Origin: Epiperipatus broadwayi
Lineage: Eukaryota; Onychophora; Udeonychophora; Euonychophora; Peripatidae
Length of the DNA stretch: 64,000 nt
Direction of reading: 5' to 3'
Assembly (NCBI GenBank): GCA_028023455.1
Contig: JAQFVV010000013.1
Coordinates: 1,116,001 to 1,180,000, forward strand
Shown here: positions 12,880 through 24,690 of the stretch, one piece after another
Layout of the letters: each line of letters begins with the position of its first letter
Numbering within the stretch: the stretch's first letter is position 1
Position numbers and translations under genes: made by a program
The notes under the pieces: generated by a model
Seen by the model: only the letters and a program-made list of their open reading frames with translations
Told to the model about the DNA's origin: nothing
Database searches by the model: none

Positions 12880-12996
12880 ATATTCCTGGAGTCCAAATGT
12901 AATTATAGGGAATTTGAACCATGTGTATTGGTTGTATGAGATAGAATGGATAGCTGAAGGGAGTTTGAAAGTCTGAGTTCAAATCCCCTATAAAGA
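12880..12996. mobile_element. Collapsed family A foldback element
   Basis: The first 24 bases of element (about 12,896-12,919, minus orientation, AATTATAGGGAATTTGAAC) join directly to the opposite end in plus orientation (12,920-12,996). The ribozyme-bearing middle is missing. The kept end includes the tRNA-like segment with TAGCTGAAGG (A-box-like) and GAGTTCAAATCCCC (B-box-like). Confidence 0.65.
12929..12988 (+). promoter_or_regulatory. tRNA-like A/B-box segment of family A
   Basis: The best preserved copy of the family A end. TAGCTGAAGG resembles a Pol III A box and GAGTTCAAATCC a B box, about 30 bases apart as in tRNA genes. It does not fold as an intact tRNA. It may be a degenerate internal Pol III promoter. 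Confidence 0.4.
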
Positions 12997-13527
12997 TTTA
13001 TAAAAAAAGCATTCACACACATCTCTTTCCTTAACTTCAAGAAAACTCATCTGATATTTCAATTAAAAATTATACTGAAAAGAAATACTGTTGTTTTTTA
13101 TCTTAATCTAAGAGATAAAAATCAATAATCTTACCATATTATCTGATTCATATTAGTAATCATATCCATGTTTATTTACCATATGACTAATTATATAGTA
13201 CTAATAACTGCAACAATAACAAAGTATAGAATGATCATTAGGAATTTGACCTAATTTTTTAAGGCTTCTAAGAGGAATTAAAAGAGTCTTCTTTCATTTA
13301 ATATTACAATCCTTTCTGCATCTTTTTTATTTTGTTATTGAAATCTGATCTACAGTTTCAGATTGGGTATGACATTTATTTACTTCAAAAATGAATTTAA
13401 CAGCTTTTAACTGATATAGTTGTTGTCAATACAACCTATGAACCATAGAGTTAATGATTATCAGTTACATATATATATGTGTGTGTGTGTAATAATTAAT
13501 ATTACAGTATTTCTATACATATGAAAT
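12997..13527. other. Unassigned A+T-rich spacer
   Basis: No coding or repeat signature was recognised apart from a short (AT)n(GT)n run at 13,471-13,490. Confidence 0.5.
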
Positions 13528-13642
13528 GAAAGAAATTACTGTCCACACATGTTCTATAAAATAGACACACTTTATTAAAAGATTTATTATCAGAAGAATG
13601 CATATCTATTTTATAGCACATGTGTGAAGAGTAGTTTCTTTC
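13528..13642. repeat. Small foldback hairpin, about 38-bp arms
   Basis: Bases 13,528-13,565 (GAAAGAAATTACTGTCCAC...) are nearly the reverse complement of 13,604-13,642, around a 38-base loop. No target duplication is clear. Confidence 0.7.
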
Positions 13643-14144
13643 TACAATATTTCCCATATAGATTATACTGGATACCACATGGGTTAAGAATATTGGTCAC
13701 TTGAGGGCATCACTAGGCTTTCTAATGAACCTAGAAAATTTATTTGGGTTGTCCAAAAATTCACTAACAATGATGAGCAGACCTAATATAAAATAAATTA
13801 TTTGCCTCTGACACAAACTCATCTTAGAGTATGATACTTATAACTATTAAACAATTGTTAGATAGACACAGTAAAAAAATAGCCAAATTAATTTAATAAT
13901 GTTTATTACAATTAAAATAAATTATAAAGCTAATTAATACTGCATCTGTGGATGTCATGTGAGAATACTTTATTTTTGTCAGCTTTGACAATTAAATTGA
14001 TTCCCCAATTTAATTAGATTAAAAATAGGATGTTTAATCTTTGTGGTAAGGACTTTTAATAAGGAAAAATGAAAATATTTAATTTATTTCCTTGGGCACT
14101 TATGCATATATGCACCAACAATAAAGCTATGCATGGCAATATAA

Positions 14145-14312
14145 TACCACCAAATGATTATGCATAAAATAAGCAGAGCTACTCAACATAAGAGAAGCAT
14201 GAGAAAATAATTCTAAGCTTACCATGCAATACCACCAAATGATTATACATAAAATAAGCAGAGCTACTCAACATAAGAAAAGCATGAGAAGCTAATTCTA
14301 AGCTTACCATAC
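14145..14312. repeat. 85-bp tandem duplication
   Basis: The segment from 14,145 (TACCACCAAATGATTA) is repeated at 14,230-14,312 with few changes; the period is 85 bp. It has no coding potential. Confidence 0.9.
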
Positions 14313-15240
14313 AAAAGACAATTAAGTCAACAACTCAATGATTGGTAGCCCAGTTTAAAAGAATATGAGCTTGACCAAAATATCACAGTTATAGGCTAGT
14401 GAATTCGCTAATATATGACAGTATCAAATAAAGTAGGTATTGTAGTTATACTAAAGCTAGGCCACACCAGAGTAAATAGACTGTGATGAGGGCAATAGAT
14501 GATCTGCATAACCAGAGGAAATACAATAATAATATCAACTAGGTGGATAGATAACTAACTGGTGAAGTAAAAGAAAACCCCTATAAAATAATCATAATCT
14601 ACATATGGATTTATTTTAAGTCCACACACACAAATAGATGGATACTTTTATATAATGCATGCTATACTCAAGTGTTAAAATATTTTAATGAATCTAAATC
14701 AAATGATACATAGAGAAGAATCAAATTATTCTCCAATAATAATACTTATTCTAAAATTAAGACATCATTTAAAACTGTTAAAACCTTCAATGAAAGAAAA
14801 GAAAATTTCTTCTGGAAGTAATCATTTTTAAACAATAAATTTTAAATTAGGCATATTTCAAAAGAAACATTATAACATTTATACATGACATATATATGAT
14901 ATCAACTGGTAGATGCATAAAATAAAAAATACATTTAAATCTAATATTAAGATTAAATAATAAAAATATGCATATACATAAGGAAAATGATTATAACAAC
15001 ACCTGGCTTATTTAAGATATATAAAAATTTATATTACCTCTAAGTCCTTAAGTGTGTCATGTTTTTATGAATTCTTTGAAGAAATAACTACTTTTGTCCA
15101 TTTTGTAATTGTATCTTATGCTCTGTTAGTTGGGAAAGGCTTCAGATAGGTTGGCTTTGTCAACAGGTTGGCTTTTTATAAATTTATAAAGTTAAGATAT
15201 TTTGGAGGCTGTAGTTAGGGTTAGAGCATGGAGTTCACCT
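14313..15240. other. Unassigned A+T-rich stretch
   Basis: No recognisable ORF, RNA gene or repeat family was seen. Confidence 0.5.
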
Positions 15241-15264
15241 TTGGTAAGTGCCTAGTATACCTGT

Positions 15265-15438
15265 TTAAGAAAACACCACTAGGAATAATTGTTCAGTATA
15301 TTTTCTAACTGCACGCTGCTTCTCATGAACTGTTGATGAACTTTCCATAGTTTTGACAAAAGAAATGTAGCTTGCCACAGAATGAAAAGTCCCAACATCT
15401 GGAATATGATTCTGACTAGTGGAGTAAAGAAGAATGAA
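15265..15438 (-). CDS. Possible unidentified coding exon
   Basis: On the minus strand a 58-codon stop-to-stop reading contains PDVGTFHSVASYISFVKTM and HEKQRAVRKYTEQLF, ending in TAA at 15,265-15,267. The amino-acid mix is more protein-like than the surrounding low-complexity frames, and base composition is locally less A+T-biased. A pyrimidine-rich TTCTTTACTCCACTAG just upstream in the coding sense could be a splice acceptor. I do not recognise a family. Chance or an old transposon piece remains possible. Confidence 0.2.
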   Translation of the reverse strand, partial: FILLYSTSQNHIPDVGTFHSVASYISFVKTMESSSTVHEKQRAVRKYTEQLFLVVFS

Positions 15439-15479
15439 TCAATAAATGAATCAAAGAATGAAACCAATAGATTTTGGGA

Positions 15480-17107
15480 AGCTTTTATGCATATTCATTC
15501 TACTGTTCAGTCACATTTTCTAAATTAATATCTTAAAATAGGTTTTTAATTAATAAGCCAGGTTGTTAATCAGTTAAAATGGAACATTTTTATATTCCAT
15601 ACTAATTAATCCTGTTATGTCTTATCTAATGCTGAATCATTAGATTTTAGTATTATGGCAGATTAAAATTTTATTTTGAGGGTTAAGCATTGTTATATAA
15701 TTTTTAAAAATAATCTTACATAAAAGATAAGCCATTAATTTTCAAGGTTTACTTTTTTAAAAAAAATTTACATTGCTTTTATTAAATAACCAAATTATTC
15801 TATTGATCTATACATATATATATATATGCAACCATATAAATTAACAAAATTTCAAAATTAATTGACTAGTAGAATTCTTAATTGTCTGTTTTGATACAGT
15901 GGCAGATATAATGAATTTAAAGTCAATATTAAATCTGTCTTCTGGCTAAAATTTTTGTAGATTCTTATTTTTAATTTTAGTTAGCTATCTAAAAAAATCT
16001 CATATTAAAATAAATAAATAATATAACAATCAAAAAAATAATTAAATAACATTTATTGATTATGTTTTTATTCTTATTCTAAATGTTGGCTTGTTTAATT
16101 TTAGAAATTTCTCCCTCCATTTATATTTTTAAAAATTTGCTATTAGATTTAATATTTTCAAAAAAATCTAATTTCAGTTTATCCTTTAAAACAATGCTAG
16201 TTATTATCATAGGTGCATTCAATCAGATAAATTCAGTATTTGCACAGCCATCTACTGAGATGATTTTTAATTTTTAAATTGATATTTTTTAAAGATACTG
16301 ATGTTTTAATTTTAAAAAATTAAAAATGTTCAATAAAATTGAATAGAAGCAGAATAAAAAAATTAGCACTGCCTTCTCTTTGATTAATTTTTTCTTTGGT
16401 TATGGGAGCCCATGGCTATTTTCTGCATTATTTTAAGAATGTTTTTGGAATAACTAAAAACTTTTTTTTTCAAATTTTATTAAGATTCATGATTATTTTT
16501 AAACAATATTTGTGAAATAATTATTTAAATTCAAAAGCATATACTATTACACTGTTATTTTATATGTATATATTTAATTTTTAAAAGTAAAGGTGAATAA
16601 CTTCTAGCATAATGTTAATGAAAAAATCACTCCATTCTGATTAGGCCACATTATGAAAAGAAGAGCATTGCTGTAAAATAATTTGAAGTATTTTAAAAAT
16701 TAGGAAACAATTTTAATATTTTACAGCAAAATTTGATATATTTATAAAAAAAATACAAATTTAATTCATATTTTAAAAACAAATTGCAATTAAAAACTTT
16801 TTTATTCATTTTATAAGAGTGACTGTCCTCTTCCATCTGTTCAATGATGAAATTGTATATTGTTATTACAATTTCATTTTTTCAATATTTACAAAGGTTA
16901 AATATGAATTTTTAGAATTGTTTTCATTTGCATATATATTATTACTATCAAATAAAATTGAATTTATTAACTTCTAATAAACAATAAGTTTAATAATACA
17001 ATTAAAAGTTGAAAGCTTGTAAAAAGTCTTACCAAAGAATATAATTAAATCTAATAATTTGTAAGAGAGTTAGCAAACTAGTTTTAAATAATTCTGATGC
17101 TATTTTG
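15480..17107. other. Unassigned A+T-rich stretch
   Basis: Homopolymeric A/T runs and a short AT microsatellite near 15,810-15,830. No gene or repeat family was recognised. Confidence 0.5.
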
Positions 17108-17108
17108 T

Positions 17109-17120
17109 GGGGGGGGGGGG
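17109..17120 (+). repeat. Run of twelve G
   Basis: An uninterrupted G12 tract in a strongly A+T-rich setting. Other G runs lie at 32,832-32,840, 43,473-43,479 and 44,761-44,770. Confidence 0.95.
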
Positions 17121-17227
17121 CAGACAAAATTATAAACAGAGTTGTTGGAATGGTTAAAAAATAAAAACACATTTTCATCAGATAAACTTATTAATAATAT
17201 ATTATTGTTTGGATTTTGTAAGAAATT

Positions 17228-17310
17228 TGAGCAGTGGAATTATCAGATAATTTAGGAATCTTATGCTCCAGAGTCTGAAACTTTTACCACTGCACTAAAC
17301 CAATTATATT
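17228..17310 (-). mobile_element. tRNA-like SINE head
   Basis: The minus strand reads TTGGTTTAGTGCAGTGGTAA, then CAGACTCTGGAGC and AAGATTCC. This gives an A-box-like TAGTGCAGTGG, an anticodon-arm-like CAGACTCTGGAG and a weak B box. A related copy lies at 9,205-9,290. Confidence 0.4.
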
Positions 17311-17814
17311 TTTAATGTGTATATAAATTTAAAATGATCTTTAAAAAGTCCACTGCAATGAAACGCTTTTCAAATAGTCCCTCAAAGAAGAACAAAAGAA
17401 GGCATTGCTAAAGAGAGCAAGATACTGACTTACTATCCATTGATGATTGGTTAGTTAAGTCAGTTATGGGTTGATAGCTTAAAGAAAAACACCAAGCCTG
17501 CTAAAAAAATTCAAGTTTACTGAGCTTGGGTGGTTGTAATCAAAGCAGGCTGTTATACTACTAGAGTGCCATGAGAATCTTATAATGGATGTGTATCTGA
17601 GATTAAATAAAAATGTTTCATAAATCATAATTCTTGCTAATATAATAAAAAAAATTTGTCATAGAAACTCATAATTTTTTCATAATTTTGATCAGATGCC
17701 AGAAGACGCCAAACCATAGGGAGACATATTGATAGTATTCTACCCATAGAAAATAGAATTTAAAAATTTCAAGGAGAATATTTGATAAAGTTTATATTAC
17801 ATATAAAAAGATGT

Positions 17815-18165
17815 GCTCTTATTTTTATAATACCTTGGCACTAATATGGGCTTTGAATGTTCCATCATCAGATTTTCAATGAAATGGATGGCTGAAGAGT
17901 TGTGGGTTGGAGTAGTTTGAAGCCTGTCCATTAAAGTATGAAGATTGGCTATTTTAATATAAAGCTGAGCACTGATTGTATATATGTGTGGCAATAGTAA
18001 TCTGGACCAACTGATGATTGCTGGTTTAGCATGAAATACGTATATTGGTGAGTATTTATCTTTTTAATATGTGTATGATCAGGTAGGTCAGCAATATGTG
18101 ATGGCATGGAGAGTTGAGGGTTGTGTGAAAGTCTGGATTTGAATCCCTTATATAATACCTTAGAT
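17815..18165 (+). mobile_element. Family A retroposon unit, single copy (A2)
   Basis: One unit of about 345 bp, homologous along its length to 59,090-59,430. Landmarks in order: TGGATGGCTGAAGA, AAGCTGAGCACTGATTGTA, a hammerhead core, then a GAAAGTCTGGATTTGAATCC end (B-box-like). It is the only copy not clearly part of an inverted dimer. Confidence 0.7.
18004..18051 (+). ncRNA. Hammerhead ribozyme motif, family A, copy A2
   Basis: Stem I CCAA (18,007-18,010) pairs with TTGG (18,045-18,048), extended by one A-U pair. Core CTGATGA is at 18,011-18,017. Stem II pairs TGCT with AGCA, with a U-U mismatch at its base. GAAA is at 18,033-18,036. Stem III is ATACGTAT (18,036-18,043), a perfect 8-base self-complement, and the predicted cut is after A18,044. 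All invariant core bases are present. The self-complementary stem III suits a two-strand (double) hammerhead. Confidence 0.7.
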
Positions 18166-18169
18166 ACAC

Positions 18170-20660
18170 AGTATGTCCCAGTGAAAAGTCAATTGTTTTT
18201 TTCTTCAAAATGGCTACAAGCCATCTCTGAGTCATGACCTTTATTGTAGAAAGAAAGACTTTAGTTGCTCATCGTAAACAGTTTAAGGTACTAGCATAAC
18301 TAAACCACAAATTGTGATATGAAATTTGACAGTGTTTCGTACCTTCATCATTTATCTTCAATACTCTTTGTACCATCTTAATGCCTTGAAAACCATTTGA
18401 AAAGGTTCTTGTGACTCATGGATTTCCCTCTACATATAGTTTGTTTTGTTTCAAATTCTTCATTAGCAGTTCGCCCTATTTAAAATAAAATTTAATGTTA
18501 GCTCATTATTCCAACATGGGCTAAGAAACAGAACATATTGTCACATTTCCTGATGTAACTCACGACTTGGACATGCTAGCTTTTAAAATTTTTGTGGTAA
18601 ATAGTTAACCTATATCATAAAACATGCATTGATTCAGTGATATTATTGAGGCAGTTTAGGGAGAGAACCAGTTATCTTTTCATGTCTATACAGATATAAC
18701 ATGAAATTAAACATTTAAATATAACCAATAATTAAATTTAGTTCAAACTGAATATAATACATTCAACTTACTAAACTGAGATTTATTTTGTTTTACTCAT
18801 CTGAGAATTGACACAAGAATAATCAACAATCATCTCTTATGATTAGATCTAAAAGATATTCTGTATCAAAAGGTAGGCTAGATATTTATTCAATGCCAAA
18901 CTTAGAACATAAAACCATCATCTGCATGTACTTATTCAAGTATTAATTTATTTATCATAATAATAAATAATGCTCGGAATCTGATATATGCTGATCATCA
19001 TTGATGTTCCAGTCATAGGATACCATGAGTATATAGGCCAATAATAAACTAATTTGCAATGTCTATAAAGACATAAATTTCAGTGAATAGACTTTAAAGG
19101 GGATCTTGATCTTTGCACTATCTGGAAAGTTATCTGTGTGTTCAAACACAAGCCTTAACCCCACATATAAAATAAATTGATGGATATTCCTCTAGAACTA
19201 ACTCAGATTCAAAAGATTCTAGTCTTTAGCTGTGAACAAGAAAAAATATAAATGTATAGGCTTACTCTGCTTTAATTTAATAGTTTTCATTGGTATAATT
19301 TCCAAATCCCTTACCCCTTCGATAGAGTTTAATGCATTGTTGTGGACAAAGTGCCACCTGTGGCATTAGGACTCAACGCAATATTGCATTTTGAATTTCC
19401 TTTTACAACTGTTAGCAGATTTGTCCTAATATTTTCGTTTTTTCGATTTTAGCACATGCGTGTATGATTCAGGTATTAGTTTGTAAAGTTTCACATAGAT
19501 GGCAGTTATAATTAATGATTTATTCATTTTTCTGTGGGTGGTAATTTGTAGCCCCATATTCACTGATTTTCCTACCTATATTAGAGAAAAGATGTTCGTC
19601 TTTGCTAATCTGCAAAATAATTTTCAATTTTTTTTAATAATTTGCATTATTCTTTCAATTGGTAAGTTATAATAATTATTCATGATTTATTTTTATTTTT
19701 TAAAAAATATTTCTATGAAAATAATGTAGATTTTGAAAATATACAACGTTGTTTTGTCTTGAAAATTTTCAACATCACATTATGTTTGCTTATCTATAAA
19801 TTTTTGAATATCTATTATATTTTTTCACAAAATATTTTAGGTTTTAGAAAATATGTGAATCAAAACTTGATTTATATATATTTTTATAATAATGTATTTT
19901 TAATAATAAAATAAACAGCATTTGTTTTTCATATATTTTGAGTCACGTGATAGCATATATATATATTCATTTTTCACCTCTCATTATATCCATCGGGTTT
20001 TTTGGACAAAAAATATATAAATCTGGTTTTTTTTCATATAAATATAATTTACATTTTAGAATGTATATGACCCAAAAATTTTGATTTATATATATTTATA
20101 ATTCAATAAATAAAATTAGCATTTCTTTTTCATATATTTTGAGTTACATGATAGCATAGATGCATATATCTGTAATTGTATAAAGGTACAATTTGGGCCT
20201 CTTTTTTGAAAAAAAAAACTATGGAAAGATTAAAACACTTATCATGAAATCAAATTGCATATATCCTATTCATAGAACTGATAGTTCGAGGTATAAAAAT
20301 ATTAACCATATTATTTTAAGTTATTCAATGAAATTAACTTATAAATGATTGAATTTAGAAAAGATATGACAATATGATAACTCCAAATCTAATCCATTTT
20401 TATAAAAATATAATTTGATATAGCAAGTAAGATTAACTTATATTTAACTACTTATTTTGTTCCAATGCTATCTTTTTTGCTCTTATTCACTCTATTCATT
20501 TTATTCATCATAAGATTATGACTATTATTATCATCTCCCCATGCTACTCTTCACCATTCCATACTGTTACAATATATGTGTGTGGATGTAATATATGTAA
20601 ATATATTTTTATAAAGTTAATTCATCATATCACAATCAAATGAATAAACAGCTAGGAATC
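18170..20660. other. Unassigned stretch with a less A+T-biased patch
   Basis: Bases 18,180-18,560 are of higher complexity and could be an eroded DNA transposon, but no motif was firm. Bases 19,300-19,560 contain several CpG and look unique. The rest is A+T-rich. Confidence 0.4.
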
Positions 20661-20675
20661 TAATTAATGCATAGA

Positions 20676-21381
20676 TAATATTCATTAAGGCTGTAGCCTC
20701 AAGCACATGCGTATAAAATGTGATAGTAGGGACCTCTACAGGTCTTAAAACCACAAGCTTACTCATTGGAAGAAAAGAGGGGAACCTTCTTTACTTCAAC
20801 CTACTTTCTATTTAAATAGGTGAAGCTGAAGCGGTTCGATCTGAGAGTGTGAAGCTATTCAATACTTCACTAATTAAGTCCATATTTCTTATTACACATT
20901 AATACTCATGAAATCTTTCGATTTACAATGAGTCAATGGAAAGATTTTATAGTGAGAAATCTATTATGATAATTTAAAGTTGTAATTATAAATTTATTTA
21001 AACGCACATTTACGTAATCAATGTGCGTTTAAATAAATTTATAATTACAACTTTAAATTATCATAATAGATTTCTCACTATAAAATATTTCCATTGATTC
21101 GTTGTAAATCGAAAGATTTCACGAGTATTAATGTGTAATAAGAAATGTGGACTTAATTAGTGAAGTATTGTATAGCTTCACACTCTCAGATCCAACCACT
21201 TCAGCTTCATCTATTTAAATAGAAAGTAGGTTGAAGTAAAGAAGGTTCCCCTCTTTTCTTCCAATGAGTAAGCTTGTGGTTTTAAGGTCTGTAGAGGTCC
21301 CTACTATCGCATTTTATACACATGTGCTTGAGGCTACAGCCTTAATGAATATTATTTACGTAATCAATGTGCGTTTAAATA
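20676..21381. mobile_element. Family G palindromic retroposon (copy G1) with 14-bp TSD
   Basis: Flanked by AATTAATGCATAGA at 20,662-20,675 and 21,382-21,395. Two arms of about 330 bp meet near 21,010. The right arm goes past a full unit: TTTACGTAATCAATGTGCG at 21,009 recurs at 21,355, a 346-bp period, so the element is a permuted inverted dimer. It contains no ORF and no clear hammerhead, and I do not recognise the family. A second copy is at 61,245-61,624. Confidence 0.85.
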
Positions 21382-21395
21382 AATTAATGCATAGA

Positions 21396-23800
21396 GAAAA
21401 TCAAAATGATCTCACTTGTCTGGATACTCTGGTAGTATTAAACAGCAGTACCTCCACTACACATTGATGTTGGATGGCATTTAATATACAAATTATAAAT
21501 GTGTAATTGTATTTTTTTAAAAAAACTTCTGTAAAGCACATATTTTAGATGTGTATTATCATGGCAATGCATGGAGAGACTGATATTATATTTCCAATTT
21601 ACCTGATAAGTTCCTAATTCTGGCGCAAAATGCTGTATACAACAGAGGTGGTTTGTTTGTTTGTTTTCTGTCATAGTTATAAGTAACTAGGTACACAGTG
21701 TGTAAAAGGGTTGCCTGTAACACCCTCTCTGAATCAGTGCACATATTATAAATTAACCATAAATATTTTAAGATTTTAGCATGTCTGAATTGTGAGTACT
21801 GAAATATTTGAAATAATTAACATTGTGTGAGGAAATAAAGTGTCATGAGTTTCAAGTGGTTTGCAAGATTTCACATTGGTAGGAAGAACATTGAAGATGA
21901 TATATAAACATACTGGTGTTGCTTGAAACGTGATTCAGATATGCTAGTAACTTAAAATTTTGATAGTAAATAAGTAAACTTTGTTGCTACTTAATGCATT
22001 CATTGATTCAGAAATGGCACTGCAAATGGCTTGGAGGAGAAGTGCGGCAACTTTTCACTGGGGCTCGCTTTATTCATTTGCAAGCTTGTTTGCTGGTTGA
22101 TTAACCAATGTTGTTGCATATTTATAAACACGTTTTGACATATGTCATGAATAGATTATTTATATCTGGGTGTGTATTTAATAATTTATAAATACATTTT
22201 TAAACTTTTTTTGTGTGTGTTGGAATAAAGTTTATATTTTATTTACTTAAAAAAATAGCACGAAATTATTTGAACATTATAAAATTAATTGTGTGAGTTG
22301 ATGTTTATTATTTAATGTCAACAAATAAGTCATACGACTTGTTACTGTAATGAAGTTAATAATGGCACACTATTTACTTTAATTGAGAAGTGTGTCTTTA
22401 AAAATATATAAATTTACACCCAGTGGATGGTAAATATTAATTGGTAACATGTCAATACAATGGAGTTGCCATTTAAAAACATAAGTTTTTAATTAATTAC
22501 TTTTCTAATGATTTGACACCTTATTAAATCATTAAAAAGCTCAAAAGTTGATTAGAAATAAATTTGCAGTGAAAACTTTTGACATTTAATTATTATTTGT
22601 TGTGTTTTAACATTATAAGCTGATAGTATTAAAATATAAATATGCTTATCCATATTGCTGAAGAATAAATTGCATTATGTAGAGAGCTAGAAATAGAATA
22701 TTATTTAGAGTATATTAATTTTGTCAGATAAGTATGCCTGCCTTTAATAATAGAATTTATATATAATAGTGTATGTATTTGAATATAAATATTTAAACAG
22801 AAAAGATGTTAGTAATGATGAAGATTAAGAGCACAGGCTTTTATCATTTAAACTGTCTATTCTTGCTAAATTCATCAAGCAATATATTTAATTATAAGGC
22901 AGGGACTTAAATTATATAAAAATCAATAAAAGGAACGATATAAAATTTTAAATCGTGATGAAATATGTTTATTAATAAAAATCAAACCATAAAAGCTAAT
23001 ACAAAGACAACCAGATAAATATCAGAGTTTATTAACAAAATTTATTTTAGAAAAAAATCACATCTTAATCCTCAAATACTACACTATTATAACTCATTTG
23101 AATTTTATTGGATCTAAACACTAATTTATATCATAATAAATTTATCTTTAAAGTGTTGGCAATTATTATTTAATTGTAGATAAAAACATTTTTTTAATAA
23201 GGCCAATTCAGAGTAAAAGTCTTTCCAACACCCCCACCCACCCACTTCCATAAAACAATAATAAAATTGGTTTTATTTACTAGGTTTACCCATTTCTGGG
23301 TAGTGTGTTATTAAATGTTTTTTCATTCTTGATTTATCCTCTAGCCAAAAATAGCTAGATACTCAATTACTGACTACTAATGGATAGTTTATTTAAATTA
23401 GCTATGAGCTAAATGCTGAAGAAAGCTAGATTAGAAATTCAAACTGGTTATTGGAATTCGTCAGGGAAGAACAATATATTGCATCTACTCATTCAACATA
23501 TTCAAACTAATGATTCAAAAGTTTTAGTGCTTTAATATTTCAAATCCAAGTTAATTTTCTTTTTTAGCTATTTGTATCTTATAAATAATCATCAATTAAT
23601 TTATTTTAGAGTGATATTAGTTATATACAAACTGTAAACATTTACCACTCTTGTGGCAAAGGGGGTGGTACATTTTCTACCAAAACAATGTATCAACTTA
23701 AATTTAACACCTGCATTAACAGCTATAATTGATTCAATATTATTTTAGATCTACCTACGTAAATACTGTAATCATTAAACACCAAATATATGTAGCAAAC
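21396..23800. other. Unassigned A+T-rich stretch
   Basis: Short TTTG (21,650-21,665) and TGTG (22,211-22,219) runs; otherwise nothing recognisable was seen. Confidence 0.5.
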
Positions 23801-23803
23801 TGA

Positions 23804-23846
23804 TATCCAGAACATTTTCTAGCATTGGCCTTCATCATTGAGGATA
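23804..23846 (-). ncRNA. Decayed hammerhead-like motif, family B
   Basis: Minus strand: ATATCCTCA, ATGATGA in place of CTGATGA, AGGCCAATGCTA as stem II, GAAA, a TTC cleavage-like triplet and TGGATAT. Order and spacing match the family B cores at 37.54 and 55.20 kb. Loss of C3 should inactivate it. Confidence 0.5.
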
Positions 23847-24482
23847 TTATGTTAAACTATCCCTGCAGCTGTAATATTTTAAGCTATATTATGATATTGA
23901 AATGAATAAAAGGAATAATATTAGAAGTATACATAAAATCTAACGTCATTCACTATTTATATCATTAATAGTTAAAAACTAATAAGTAGTAATTAAATGC
24001 ATTTTTTACATCTTTTAATGGCACTTTCTGTTAATATATTTTTAAACAGTCGCAACTAACCAATAATCTTATTCTTGCTCCAAAATATAACTGCTTTTCC
24101 TTTTTATTTACATATGCATAAAATAAAATAATGTAATACCATTGTATTTTACCATTCTGAAAATGTCTTCTTGACAGATGAAACTGTTAGAAAAAGATAT
24201 TGTTAAAAAAATGCAAGAAAAGATTATTTAATTAATGTTTTATTAAAAATATATGGTTACATTTTCATTTACCAATGTCAAACTTCCTCCACTCACAACT
24301 TTGATGCCATCCATTTCAGAAAAATATAATAATGATTAATACTAATCATTATCAAAACTAGAGATTATCTCTAGTACAGATATAAACTTTGATCCTCAGT
24401 TAAAGATTAATATATCTGATTTTTTTTATTTATTTTACACACACAGGGTTATTATCCTTTCTCTTTCCCATGTGTAATATCT

Positions 24483-24690
24483 TATAGATATAATAAACAC
24501 CTCCATACTTCCCCATTCTTTTTAAATTCACTTAAATGAAGATATAATGAAAGACAAATGACCTGGGCCAACTGATGAGTGATGGTTCAGCACAAAATGC
24601 ATCTTGGGGGTCATTTGTCTTTTATTATATCTTTATTTAAGTGAATTTAAAAAGAATGGGGAAGTATGGAGGTGTTTATTATATCTATAA
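24483..24690. mobile_element. Foldback element with a hammerhead core in its loop (A3)
   Basis: Arms of about 81 bp (24,483-24,563 and 24,609-24,690) are nearly perfect inverted copies. The 45-base loop between them is the family A hammerhead core. The arms differ from those of the other A copies. Sequence just upstream (24,270-24,420) resembles the 34-kb and 57-kb copies. Confidence 0.8.
24565..24609 (+). ncRNA. Hammerhead-like motif, family A, copy A3
   Basis: CCAA-CTGATGA, stem II GTGATG/CAGCAC around GTT with one mismatch, then AAAA instead of GAAA, ATGCAT as stem III, C at the cleavage position (24,603) and TTGG. The change at G12 should abolish or strongly reduce cleavage. Confidence 0.6.

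Noticed and set aside
18170-18560. Tc1/mariner transposon
   Set aside because: GTATGTCCCAGTGAAAAG looks faintly like a mariner end, but no matching second end and no transposase motif were found.
20676-21381. Hammerhead in family G
   Set aside because: TCGAAAGATTTCACGAG looked like the 3' half of a core, but no CTGANGA lies at the required distance on either strand.
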